From NCBI GenBank assembly GCA_002840155.1, contig PGZH01000005.1:284550-348549 (forward strand): a stretch of DNA of 64,000 bases, read 5' to 3'. Origin of the DNA: Gammaproteobacteria bacterium HGW-Gammaproteobacteria-13. Its GTDB lineage: Bacteria; Pseudomonadota; Gammaproteobacteria; Pseudomonadales; Pseudomonadaceae. This document shows positions 6,800 to 14,263 of this stretch, piece by piece (the stretch's first letter is position 1; every line of letters starts with the position of its first letter). The notes beneath the pieces are model-generated. The model saw only the letters and a list, made by a program, of their open reading frames with translations. It made no database searches and was not told the DNA's origin. Position numbers and translations under genes: made by a program.

Positions 6800-7021
6800 A
6801 TGCGAAGAACGAAGTGGACGTGGAAGGTGCTTCCGTATCTAACCTTTGCAAGCATCGTGGTAGCTACCGTCTTCTTTCCAACCACAGAGACATACGGCAC
6901 TGCTACGAGCACAGCAAAAATACTAACCATTGCAGAGCTAGGCGCTTGTACGGTGATCCTCTTGTCTGTCTTGAAAGATAAAAAGACAAAGAGCTGGTTC
7001 TTCCGCGCGGCAGAGAGCTAA
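6800..7021 (+). CDS. Membrane cassette protein, 5' end probably frameshifted
   Basis: The ORF from ATG 6800 gives 73 residues with two hydrophobic segments. The same frame stays open back to 6671 and encodes a further hydrophobic, plausible stretch (LYLLHNYYGSWAIVAPLYE, then a transmembrane-like run up to LLALF) but has no start codon there. An ATG at 6654, well placed after attC 17, reads only 45 codons in a different frame. A one-base shift between 6657 and 6680 would join them into a protein of about 120 residues. The gene is therefore probably broken, or the base calling is wrong here. Confidence 0.5.
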   Translation: MRRTKWTWKVLPYLTFASIVVATVFFPTTETYGTATSTAKILTIAELGACTVILLSVLKDKKTKSWFFRAAES

Positions 7022-7092
7022 CAATGCGCTCAAATCGCTCGCTTCACTCGCTGGGACCGGCTAAAGCCGGCCCCTTAGCTTAATCGTTAGGA
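7016..7092 (+). repeat. attC site 18
   Basis: It opens with AGCTAAC (7016-7022) and closes with GTTAGGA (7086-7092). The arms are of the GCGCTC/TTAGCTTAA type, with a CCGGC apex. Confidence 0.9.
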
Positions 7093-7099
7093 TGCAACA

Positions 7100-7480
7100 T
7101 TGAATCGCATAGTATTATCTGCGGAAATTCTTATACTTTGCGCACCGGCGGCCGCACTTCTTTCCATGGGGATGGCCTTACTACCACTAAACATATTATT
7201 TATTTTGTTTTCTCCATTAGAAAGCGGGCTATTATTAATATCAGCATCAATGATTATCGGCGGCACTCGGGGGCTGTATTCATTATTTAAATTAACCCAA
7301 TATGCGATTAGCACAGAGACTGGCAACTTGGAACCGCCAACACAATGGCTTGGAATTAAGACTGGAATACTTACTTGTTTTGCAGGTATTTATTACAGTT
7401 CTGGACTTATGTTTATTGTATTTTTAGGCCCAATTATTGCCACAGCACACCTAGTATATCTTTACAAATATAGTGATTAG
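7100..7480 (+). CDS. Three- to four-pass membrane cassette protein
   Basis: This 126-residue protein starts with TTG at 7100; the ATG at 7092 meets a stop after three codons. Hydrophobic segments lie at about residues 5-22, 27-50, 88-103 and 105-122, predicting an integral inner-membrane protein. No family recognised. The cassette start TTAGGA and end TCCTAAC match. Confidence 0.65.
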   Translation: MNRIVLSAEILILCAPAAALLSMGMALLPLNILFILFSPLESGLLLISASMIIGGTRGLYSLFKLTQYAISTETGNLEPPTQWLGIKTGILTCFAGIYYSSGLMFIVFLGPIIATAHLVYLYKYSD

Positions 7481-7482
7481 CC

Positions 7483-7558
7483 TCCTAACAAGTGGTTCAA
7501 ACCGTTCGCTTCGCTCACTGGGACGGGCTAAAGCCCGCCCCTTAACCTATCGTTAGGC
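7483..7558 (+). repeat. attC site 19
   Basis: It opens with TCCTAAC (7483-7489) and closes with GTTAGGC (7552-7558). The arms are GGTT/AACC. Confidence 0.9.
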
Positions 7559-7565
7559 ACTTGCC

Positions 7566-7811
7566 ATGAATAAGCAGTCCAACAGTGTACTTATCCCACT
7601 TACAGAGGACGAAGCAGTTGTGCTGTTCGAGTTCCTTCAGCGTTTCAGCAACACAGATACATTGGTAATCGAGGACCAAGCTGAAGAGCGCGCATTGTGG
7701 AATTTATGCTGTATTTTCGAAAAACACTTATCTCTCCCACAAGAAGAGTGCTACCCCGAATTTTGCACGCGGCACGCAAAAGACTTAGGGATAAATGAAC
7801 ATACTTATTAA
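7566..7811 (+). CDS. Small soluble cassette protein, first gene of a two-gene cassette
   Basis: This 81-residue acidic protein has the pattern LIPLTEDEAVVLFEFLQRF then AEERALWNLCCIFEKHL. This helix-loop-helix layout is one I have seen in small uncharacterised proteins (often paired with toxin or immunity genes), but I cannot name the family. It starts at ATG 7566, eight bases after attC 19. The next gene starts 15 bases after its stop, and the gap holds an attC-like core remnant. Confidence 0.65.
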   Translation: MNKQSNSVLIPLTEDEAVVLFEFLQRFSNTDTLVIEDQAEERALWNLCCIFEKHLSLPQEECYPEFCTRHAKDLGINEHTY

Positions 7812-7820
7812 CAGTTAGGC
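7806..7820 (+). repeat. Possible fossil of a deleted attC
   Basis: TATTAAC (7806-7812) is followed after one base by GTTAGGC (7814-7820). These are the outer cores of an attC with the roughly 60-bp middle missing, exactly between two genes that would otherwise be separate cassettes. Confidence 0.45.
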
Positions 7821-7826
7821 CCCAAG

Positions 7827-8051
7827 ATGAAGCTATACGATGTTGTCCAAGTTATTGCGCTTCGAGACGAGCGCTTCTCAAAATTGAGTGCAGATTACGA
7901 ACGCAACCCTTGCGTCGGGGACACAGGAACAATCATTGAGGTCTACTCAAATCCAGAACCAGCATTTGAGGTTGAGTGCTCTAGGAGCAATGGCAGCACT
8001 ATTTGGCTTGCAGCAATGTACCCGGAAGAGCTAAGACTTTGTGGTCAATAG
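7827..8051 (+). CDS. DUF4926-like cassette protein
   Basis: This 74-residue protein has the all-beta DUF4926 pattern: MKLYDVVQVI at the start, VGDTGTIIEVY in the middle, AFEVEC, and a final PEELRL. It starts at ATG 7827, close behind the preceding gene. The family is of unknown function, and small SH3-like proteins of this type often occur in accessory DNA and toxin-immunity neighbourhoods. Confidence 0.7.
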   Translation: MKLYDVVQVIALRDERFSKLSADYERNPCVGDTGTIIEVYSNPEPAFEVECSRSNGSTIWLAAMYPEELRLCGQ

Positions 8052-8065
8052 TACATTTGCGGTGA

Positions 8066-8141
8066 ACCTAACTAGTGGTTCAAATCGTTCGCTGCGTTCA
8101 CTGGGACGGGCTAAAGCCCGCCCCTTAACCAAACGTTAGGC
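8066..8141 (+). repeat. attC site 20
   Basis: It opens with ACCTAAC (8066-8072) and closes with GTTAGGC (8135-8141). The arms are GGTT/AACC. Confidence 0.9.
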
Positions 8142-8236
8142 AACCTCCGGAATAATTTTCCCGGTTGCATCACCCGCAACAACGCGTCGCCAGTACGTTT
8201 ACCATAGTTACTGGCATTATCAAAAGGAGTTGATTT

Positions 8237-8500
8237 ATGCCGGACAACGTCACAATTAACTTACCAATTCCGACATTATCTTCGGCGGTGCACGCCTTTT
8301 CTTTCTGCGCTGCGGTGGCTACCGTGTCAGACCGGCCAGGCCTAACAACTGGCTCAACCCGTTCGCCCCACTCACTGGAACAGTCTAAATTCCGTCCCTT
8401 AATCAAACCTTCAATCACATCAAATATCCGCTTTATTAGCGATATGACTCACACGCACTTCAATCACAATAATCAAGACACAAAACACTTCAAGCCATGA
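8237..8500 (+). CDS. Small-peptide cassette ORF, terminal copy with extended tail
   Basis: This is the third intact copy of the repeated cassette ORF (homologues at 914 and 3593), with the same AAAGGAG ribosome binding site. The first 35 residues are conserved with a few substitutions. Because the downstream attC has decayed and its R' stop is lost, the frame runs on to 87 residues. Its TGA (8498-8500) overlaps the ATG (8497-8499) of the next gene, a TGA/ATG overlap that would permit translational coupling; this may be accidental. Confidence 0.5.
   Translation: MPDNVTINLPIPTLSSAVHAFSFCAAVATVSDRPGLTTGSTRSPHSLEQSKFRPLIKPSITSNIRFISDMTHTHFNHNNQDTKHFKP
8340..8415 (+). repeat. attC site 21, degenerate, end of the array
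   Basis: The R'' core GCCTAAC (8340-8346) is intact. The apex is degraded (GGAACAGTCTAAATTCCGTCC) to the point that only part of the stem pairs, and the R' position reads CTTCAAT instead of GTTAGGC. The site is probably dead, which would fix the last cassette in place. Chromosomal sequence follows. Confidence 0.75.
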
Positions 8501-8910
8501 CCAAACAGCAAGCGCCTATCCCTGCCCGTAAAACCTGCCAAATACTCGCAGGCTTACTATTATCAATACTATTGCTACCACTTACCGGCTTTGCATCGCC
8601 CATAGGGACGATTACCAAAATCCATGTACAAGAACAGGGGATCGGTCCGCAGTCTGAAGGCTGTACCACGTTCATGATCAGTCCAGCCCAGGTAAAGGCC
8701 TTCTTTTCGCGGGCAGTACTTATTTCATCGCGTCAGCAGCATGACTTTTTTCTCTACGGCCCCTGCACTGCGCGCGGCACGTTACAGAGCCGTTATGGCC
8801 AATGGCAGTGGGTTATCCGTAACCTGGGCACAGCTACCTTGACCGCAAGCAATGGCGACACATTCCTTTTGGGCGACCCAGACCAGGAGTCGGATCTGTC
8901 TGGCGAGTAA
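8497..8910 (+). CDS. Secreted protein of unknown function
   Basis: This 137-residue protein has a signal peptide (positively charged start, hydrophobic core at about residues 16-32, likely cleavage after GFA). Two cysteines in the mature part (GCTTF and GPCTARG) probably form a disulfide. It is the first gene after the integron and resembles the core genes in base composition more than the cassettes. Family not recognised. Confidence 0.65.
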   Translation: MTKQQAPIPARKTCQILAGLLLSILLLPLTGFASPIGTITKIHVQEQGIGPQSEGCTTFMISPAQVKAFFSRAVLISSRQQHDFFLYGPCTARGTLQSRYGQWQWVIRNLGTATLTASNGDTFLLGDPDQESDLSGE

Positions 8911-9069
8911 CGCACAGCAAACAATCCCCTCAAGCACGGCCAGCGCAGCTGCCAACACCACCTCACCGCGCACTGTCACACGCCCTTGCTATGCTTTCGC
9001 CCGTCGATCACGCCCGTAGTTGCGTTGATCGCTGTTCTACCCCTTCCCTTTTATTTGATGGAGGCCGCC

Positions 9070-9402
9070 ATGGCTGGTTGGTATGAACTTACGAAGAACG
9101 ATAAAGGCCAGTTCTTTTTCGTGTTGAAGGCCGGTAATGCCGAGGTGATTTTGCGCAGTGAGCAGTACGAGACCCGCGCGGCTGCGGAAGGCGGCATTGC
9201 TTCGGTGCAGAAGAATGCGCCTGCCGATGAGCGCTACGAGCGCAAGGATGCCAGTGATGGGCGCTTCTACTTCAACCTCAAAGCGGCCAACCATCAGGTG
9301 ATTGGCACCAGCCAGATGTACAAGGCTGCCGCTGGCCGTGAGACCGGTATTGAGTCGGTCAAGACCAATGGTCCGACCACAACCATCAAAACCAACGGCT
9401 AA
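9070..9402 (+). CDS. YegP-like DUF1508 protein
   Basis: This 110-residue protein consists of two tandem DUF1508 units. The first (about residues 10-55) has GQFFFVLKAGNAEVILRSEQYETRAAAE and the second (about residues 60-108) has GRFYFNLKAANHQVIGTSQMYKAAAG. The start at ATG 9070 is chosen because GGAGG lies five bases upstream; an in-frame ATG at 8986 would add an unrelated hydrophobic leader. The family (E. coli YegP) is cytoplasmic and lacks an established biochemical role. Confidence 0.9.
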   Translation: MAGWYELTKNDKGQFFFVLKAGNAEVILRSEQYETRAAAEGGIASVQKNAPADERYERKDASDGRFYFNLKAANHQVIGTSQMYKAAAGRETGIESVKTNGPTTTIKTNG

Positions 9403-9544
9403 CCTTCAGGGCACATCAAGCTGCAGGCAGCACAACCCTGATGATCTGCCCAGCCGGGCTGAAAATGCCGTCGCCAGCGGCGGCATGCCCTTGTGATACG
9501 CCAGGGGCCTAGGTAACGTGAGCGCACTTTTCAGGAGTGCCACG

Positions 9545-10216
9545 ATGCGTTTCAGCCGCCCTTTTTACGTTGCCTTGTTGCCACTGCTCGCCAGTTGCCA
9601 GGTGTTTACCGACAAACCCGCCGAGCCGCTGATCCAGCAGACGCGCATGCAAGGCGAACTGAGCCTGAACGCGGGCCAGTTGCTGTTTCGCCCCTGCCAG
9701 GAACAACGTCAATTTATCCTCAAGGAAGACAGCGCAGCCGAGCTGAGCAGCGATGCCAGCACGCTGTTTGGTGACGGCCACGCAACGCTGTATGTCGATA
9801 TGCGCGGCCAGCTGCAGGCCAATGCGCAGAAAGGTGTCGATGGCCAGTTCGTGCCGAGCCAGGTGTACCGCGTACAGGCTGAAGGCCATGGCTGCACAGA
9901 CATCAACTTCGCCCGCACCATCCTGCGCGCCAGCGGCCACGAGCCGGACTGGAATATCGCGGTAAGCAATCAGGGCCTGATCCTCAACCGTCCCGGCCAG
10001 GAGCCACAGGCGCTGCCTTACCTGGAAGAGCAATTGCCCGAAGGCCGTCTCAACCTTAGCAGCGAAGCCAACGGCCAACGGCTGGATCTGTGGGTCGCCC
10101 GCCAGCGCTGCGTCGACAGCATGAGTGGTGCGGTACAGCATCTGAGCGCCGAGTTACGCCTTAATGGGCAAGTCCTGCGGGGCTGCGCCTACCTCGGCGG
10201 CGCGCGCAACGATTAG
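9545..10216 (+). CDS. COG3650-like lipoprotein
   Basis: This 223-residue predicted lipoprotein starts at ATG 9545, with AGGAG seven bases upstream. The signal peptide ends in the lipobox LLASC, so Cys18 would be acylated. The mature part has a repeated strand-rich fold, and GHEPDWNIAV followed by a SNQGL turn matches the COG3650 pattern (G.EP.W.l.v) of membrane-associated proteins. Pairs of cysteines suggest a disulfide-stabilised periplasmic domain. Confidence 0.75.
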   Translation: MRFSRPFYVALLPLLASCQVFTDKPAEPLIQQTRMQGELSLNAGQLLFRPCQEQRQFILKEDSAAELSSDASTLFGDGHATLYVDMRGQLQANAQKGVDGQFVPSQVYRVQAEGHGCTDINFARTILRASGHEPDWNIAVSNQGLILNRPGQEPQALPYLEEQLPEGRLNLSSEANGQRLDLWVARQRCVDSMSGAVQHLSAELRLNGQVLRGCAYLGGARND

Positions 10217-10298
10217 CAATCAGATAGCTGAGATAGATCAGCCGAGCGGCAGACGATTGGCCTAAGCTGCAAGGGAAGACAGCCAAAGGGATATCGTT

Positions 10299-11306
10299 AT
10301 GCTGCGCATTGCTATCAATGGATATGGACGTATCGGTCGCTGCCTGGTGCGCGCGTTGTTCGAGCGCAAACTGGAGCAGCAGATCCACCTCACCGCGATC
10401 AATGATCTGGGTGAGCAAAGCACTCTCGCCCACCTCACCCGCTTCGACTCCACCTTCGGCCGCTTCCCCGGGGAGATCAGCCTGGACGGCGATACCTTGC
10501 TGGTAAACGGCCACCCGATCCAGCTGCTGCGTGAGCGCGAAGTGAGCAATCTGCCCTGGCGTGAGCACGCGGTGGATCTGGTGCTCGAATGCACCGGCAA
10601 GCTGAAAAAGCGCGACCAGGTCGAACAGCACATCAGCGCCGGCAGCCCGCGCGTGTTGCTCTCGCACCCGCTGGACAGCGCCGACCTGACCGTGGTCTAC
10701 GGCGTTAATCACCAATTACTGGGCGATCAGCAGATCGTTTCCAACGCCTCCTGCACCACCAACTGCCTGGCGCCGATGGCCAAGGTGTTGCACGAAGCCG
10801 TGGGCATTCGTCAGGGGCTGGTCAACACCATCCACTCCTACACCAATGACCAAAACCTGCTGGACAAAACCCACAGCGACCTCTACCGCGCCCGCGCCGC
10901 CGCACTGTCGATGATTCCCACCAGCACTGGCGCGGCCAAGGCCATCGGCCTGGTGATGCCGGAGCTGATCGGCCGCCTGGATGGTTTATCGATACGCGTA
11001 CCCACGCCCAACGTCTCACTGGTCGATCTGACCTTTACCAGCGAACGCCCGACCAGCCGCGAAGCGATCAACGCCGCGCTACAGGCCGGTGCCTTGCAGT
11101 TACCGCCCGGGGTGATGGAGTGCAACGAGCTGGCATTGGTGTCTAGCGACTTCAATGGCTACCCGGTGTCCTGCGTGGTCGACCTCAGCCACACCCGCGT
11201 GCAGGGCGATCTGGTCAAGGTCTTGGCTTGGTATGACAACGAATGGGCATTCGCCAACCGCATGCTCGATGTGATGCTGACCTGGGTAAAGCCTGAGGCG
11301 CGCTAG
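10299..11306 (+). CDS. gap: Glyceraldehyde-3-phosphate dehydrogenase family protein
   Basis: This 335-residue enzyme has the full GAPDH fold: an N-terminal NAD-binding motif (INGYGRIGR, residues 6-14), the active-site SNASCTTNC with Cys152, the general base His179 in TIHSYTNDQ, and the C-terminal WYDNEWAFANRM. It oxidises an aldehyde phosphate with NAD(P). The Epd (erythrose-4-phosphate dehydrogenase) branch is an alternative, since LPWRE and SHP in place of SAP also fit Epd; substrate cannot be settled from sequence. The gene stands alone, not next to pgk or edd. Confidence 0.85.
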   Translation: MLRIAINGYGRIGRCLVRALFERKLEQQIHLTAINDLGEQSTLAHLTRFDSTFGRFPGEISLDGDTLLVNGHPIQLLREREVSNLPWREHAVDLVLECTGKLKKRDQVEQHISAGSPRVLLSHPLDSADLTVVYGVNHQLLGDQQIVSNASCTTNCLAPMAKVLHEAVGIRQGLVNTIHSYTNDQNLLDKTHSDLYRARAAALSMIPTSTGAAKAIGLVMPELIGRLDGLSIRVPTPNVSLVDLTFTSERPTSREAINAALQAGALQLPPGVMECNELALVSSDFNGYPVSCVVDLSHTRVQGDLVKVLAWYDNEWAFANRMLDVMLTWVKPEAR

Positions 11307-11322
11307 CACTCAGCCATATGAC

Positions 11323-11353
11323 AGGCCGCTGCCCTCTATAGACGGCGGCCTTT
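11323..11353 (+). terminator. Weak hairpin after the GAPDH gene
   Basis: AGGCCGC (11323-11329) pairs with GCGGCCT (11345-11351), followed by TTT. The loop is long (15 bases), so this is a weak candidate. Confidence 0.35.
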
Positions 11354-11431
11354 AACCACAGATCAGGCGTATAATCGCCGCCTTTTAAAAGCTGCCGGGT
11401 TGCCTCCGGCCCTGAAAGTGGATCGCCCCTC

Positions 11432-13051
11432 ATGCTTCGTATCACCGAACTCAAGCTGCCCCTCGATCATCCCGACGAAGCCCTGCGCCCGGCTATCATC
11501 CAGCGCCTGGGGATTGCCGACAGCGAGCTGCTTGGCTTCACCTTGTTCAAGCGCAGCTACGATGCGCGCAAAAAATCCACTGAGATGCACTTCATCTACA
11601 CCCTCGACTGCGAGCTGCGTGATGAAGCGTCATTGCTGGCCAAATTCAGCGATGACCGGCATATCAGCGTCACCCCGGATACCGCCTACAAACCGGTCGG
11701 CATAGCGCCTGAGAACCTCGCAGAGCGCCCGCTGGTCGTCGGTTTCGGCCCGTGCGGGATTTTCGCTGCGCTGATTCTTGCCCAGGCTGGACTCAAACCC
11801 ATCGTGCTGGAACGCGGCACCGAAGTGCGCCAGCGCACCAAGGACACCTGGGGCCTGTGGCGCAAGAACGTGCTTAACCCCGAGTCCAACGTGCAGTTTG
11901 GCGAAGGCGGTGCCGGCACCTTCTCCGACGGCAAGCTGTACAGCCAGATCAAGGACCCCAAGCATTACGGGCGCAAGGTGCTGCATGAGTTCGTCAAAGC
12001 CGGCGCCCCGGACGAGATTCTCTACGTCAGCAAGCCGCATATCGGCACCTTCCGCCTCACCGGCGTGGTCGCCACCATGCGCGAGGAGATTAAGGCGCTG
12101 GGTGGCGAAGTACGCTTTCAGCAGCGCGTCAGTGATGTGCTGATTGAAGACGGTCAGCTCAAGGGCGTGGTACTCGACAGTGGCGAGCAGATTCTCAGCC
12201 GCCAGGTGATCCTGGCCCTGGGCCATAGCTCGCGTGACACCTTCCGCATGCTGCACAAGCGCGATGTATTTATGGAAGCCAAACCGTTTTCGGTGGGCTT
12301 TCGTATCGAGCACCCGCAGGGCCTGATCGACCGCGCGCGCCTCGGTAAATACGCCGGCCACCCCAAGCTCGGTGCTGCGGATTACAAACTGGTGCACCAC
12401 GCCAAGAACGGTCGCTCGGTCTACAGCTTCTGCATGTGCCCAGGCGGCACCGTGGTCGCCGCCACCTCGGAGCCGAACCGCGTGGTGACCAACGGCATGA
12501 GCCAGTACTCGCGTAATGAACGCAATGCCAACGCCGGCATCGTCGTCGGCATTACCCCGGAGCAGGACTATCCAGGTGGTCCGCTGGCCGGTGTCGAGTT
12601 GCAGGAGCGCCTGGAATCCCAGGCCTATCTGCTCGGCGGCAGCACCTACGAAGCACCGGGGCAACTGGTTGGCGACTTTATTGCCGGCAAGCCATCGAGC
12701 ACGCTGGGCAGCGTCGAGCCGTCGTACAAACCGGGGATCAAGCTCGGTGACCTGGCCCTGGCGCTACCGGACTTTGCCATCGAAGCCATCCGCGAAGCGC
12801 TACCGGCCTTCGGCAAGCAGATCAAGGGTTTCGACCTGCATGACGCGGTACTGACCGGCATAGAAACCCGCACCTCCTCGCCACTGCGTATCACCCGCGG
12901 CGCGGATATGCAGAGCCTGAACGTTCGGGGCCTGTACCCAGCCGGGGAAGGCGCGGGTTACGCCGGCGGCATTCTCTCCGCCGGGGTGGATGGCATTCGC
13001 GTGGCCGAAGCGCTGATTCGCGACATGCTGGGGATTGCCGAGCCAGCCTAA
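11432..13051 (+). CDS. FAD-dependent oxidoreductase (COG2509 type)
   Basis: This 539-residue protein has an N-terminal domain of about 95 residues, then a dinucleotide-binding motif VVGFGPCGIFAALILAQAG (GxGxxG at 104-109) followed by VLERG for FAD binding. The segment FGEGGAGTFSDGKL and a C-terminal PAGEGAGYAGGI complete the flavin site. This is the widespread uncharacterised FAD dehydrogenase family of COG2509, predicted cytoplasmic. Substrate unknown. A degenerate copy of its last 21 codons lies at 14165-14230. Confidence 0.85.
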   Translation: MLRITELKLPLDHPDEALRPAIIQRLGIADSELLGFTLFKRSYDARKKSTEMHFIYTLDCELRDEASLLAKFSDDRHISVTPDTAYKPVGIAPENLAERPLVVGFGPCGIFAALILAQAGLKPIVLERGTEVRQRTKDTWGLWRKNVLNPESNVQFGEGGAGTFSDGKLYSQIKDPKHYGRKVLHEFVKAGAPDEILYVSKPHIGTFRLTGVVATMREEIKALGGEVRFQQRVSDVLIEDGQLKGVVLDSGEQILSRQVILALGHSSRDTFRMLHKRDVFMEAKPFSVGFRIEHPQGLIDRARLGKYAGHPKLGAADYKLVHHAKNGRSVYSFCMCPGGTVVAATSEPNRVVTNGMSQYSRNERNANAGIVVGITPEQDYPGGPLAGVELQERLESQAYLLGGSTYEAPGQLVGDFIAGKPSSTLGSVEPSYKPGIKLGDLALALPDFAIEAIREALPAFGKQIKGFDLHDAVLTGIETRTSSPLRITRGADMQSLNVRGLYPAGEGAGYAGGILSAGVDGIRVAEALIRDMLGIAEPA

Positions 13052-13065
13052 GCCAGCAACAGCAC

Positions 13066-13086
13066 GCTGCCTGTAAACCAGGCAGC
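13066..13086. terminator. Hairpin between convergent genes
   Basis: GCTGCCTG (13066-13073), loop TAAAC, CAGGCAGC (13079-13086). It is a perfect 8-bp stem between the convergent oxidoreductase and OmpA-like genes, without a U tract. Confidence 0.45.
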
Positions 13087-13093
13087 ATGTGGA

Positions 13094-13954
13094 CTACAGC
13101 TTGACCAACTCGACCCGGCGATTCTTCGCCCGCCCTTCTTCGCTGCGATTGTCCGCCACTGGCCGCTCCTGGCCAAAACCTGCGGCATTCAACCGCTGCT
13201 CCTCGATACCGGCGGCGACGATGGCGTTCATCACGCTCTGCGCACGCTGTTCGGACAACAGCTTGTTGGCCTCCGCATGGCCCTGACTGTCGGTATGGCC
13301 TTCGATGGCCAGGCGCAACGCCGGCGCGGCTTTCAGCATGCTGACGATCTCTGCCACGGTGGCCTGACCATCGGCCTTGAGCTCGGCTTTGCCGGTGTCG
13401 AAGTTGATATACAAAGCGATAAAGCCGTTGCGGTTGAGTTCATCGAGTAACTGATTGGCGCTGACCACCTGCTGCATGGCCGCCACTTCGACTATCACCA
13501 GCTTGTAGCTCTGGGTCGGTGCGCTGAAAATTTCCGGCTCCAGGCGCACCCACACCTCCTTACCACCGGTCGTGACCTTCAGTGTGGTTTCGCCGCCATC
13601 GCCATCCTGCGGCAGGCGCTCGTAAACCACTTCACCGCCAATCGACTTGATCGCGTTTTGGTAGTTGCGCAACAGCTGTAGCGGGCTCGGCTGGTTCTCT
13701 ACCGCGTTGTGGAAATAGCGAATCTGCGTGGCATCACCTTCCACGCTCTGACGCTGCGGCACGCCGTCCTGGGTGCCGGTGGCGAACTGTGCGGCGTTGT
13801 AGTTCTGCTCGTACTCGACGATATGCGAGTTCGGGTAGCGGGACAGCAGCGGATGGTCCTTCGACCCTGCCGTATCATCGGCAGCCAACGCCGGCCCGCT
13901 CAACCCAACGATTGACCACAGCAGCATGTGCAAACAGCTGCGCACAATTCCCAT
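13094..13954 (-). CDS. OmpA-family protein
   Basis: This 286-residue protein has a signal peptide (cleavage likely after ALA at residue 24). A periplasmic N-terminal domain begins YPNSHIVEYEQNYN and resembles DUF4892-type regions. A C-terminal OmpA peptidoglycan-binding domain covers about residues 170-286: LYINFDTGKAEL, EGHTDSQGHAEAN, LSEQRAQSV, GFGQERPVADN and the final NRRVELV. It would tether to peptidoglycan in the periplasm. It lies convergent to the FAD oxidoreductase. Confidence 0.85.
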   Translation of the reverse strand: MGIVRSCLHMLLWSIVGLSGPALAADDTAGSKDHPLLSRYPNSHIVEYEQNYNAAQFATGTQDGVPQRQSVEGDATQIRYFHNAVENQPSPLQLLRNYQNAIKSIGGEVVYERLPQDGDGGETTLKVTTGGKEVWVRLEPEIFSAPTQSYKLVIVEVAAMQQVVSANQLLDELNRNGFIALYINFDTGKAELKADGQATVAEIVSMLKAAPALRLAIEGHTDSQGHAEANKLLSEQRAQSVMNAIVAAGIEEQRLNAAGFGQERPVADNRSEEGRAKNRRVELVKL

Positions 13955-14164
13955 GGCATTTCTCCTGCTGCATTGGGGGCGCGGTGTGCGTCCACCACAA
14001 CAGTGACTCTAGACCAGCATGGTTTGGCCAGCTGCAGGCTAATGCCCGGGCGCAGGCAAGCGAGTGCAGTGCGCCGCGAAGCGTTGGGGCGGCGCCCAAG
14101 GTCGGCGTAGCTCTCAGTTCGACAAAACCAGCCTTGCGCAGCATCCCGCGTGCTCTTCGCCTGA

Positions 14165-14230
14165 GTGGATGCTATTGACGTAAGCGAAGCGCTGATTCGC
14201 GTCATCCTGAGTATTGCTGAACCCGTCTAG
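14165..14230 (+). pseudogene. Decayed 3' end of the FAD oxidoreductase gene
   Basis: Translation from 14165 gives VDAIDVSEALIRVILSIAEP then Val and a TAG stop. The real gene ends VDGIRVAEALIRDMLGIAEP then Ala and TAA at 13051. The reading frame is blocked just upstream by TGA where the intact gene has Gly. The OmpA-like gene sits between the two copies. The rest of the 13955-14263 interval shows no gene. Confidence 0.7.
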
Positions 14231-14263
14231 AACAGGCTGCCCTGCTTTTCAGAACCAGCTCCC

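Larger units (their letters stand above)
1..8415 (+). mobile_element. Distal part of a chromosomal integron cassette array
   Basis: Twenty-one repeats of about 76 bp, each opening with a YYYAAC core and closing with a GTTRRRY core, punctuate this region. Between them lie short + strand ORFs, one per cassette in nearly all cases. In most cassettes the first bases after the crossover (TTRRRY...) are the reverse complement of the last bases before the next crossover: one cassette starts TTATACGGAT and ends ATCCGTATAA, another starts TTAGAGGCC and ends GGCCTCTAA. This is the signature of circularisable gene cassettes. The repeats resemble the super-integron repeats described in P. alcaligenes and P. 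mendocina. The cassettes are clearly more AT-rich than the DNA after 8.5 kb. No integrase is present; by orientation it should lie left of the window. Confidence 0.95.

Noticed and set aside
1..8415. CRISPR array
   Set aside because: The repeats are regularly similar but about 76 bp long, palindromic, unevenly spaced by 90-500 bp and separated by ORFs; no cas genes are present. They are attC sites.
11630..12664. Long minus-strand ORF opposite the FAD oxidoreductase
   Set aside because: An antisense frame in GC-rich coding DNA; no recognisable motifs, while the + strand gene has a full flavin fold.
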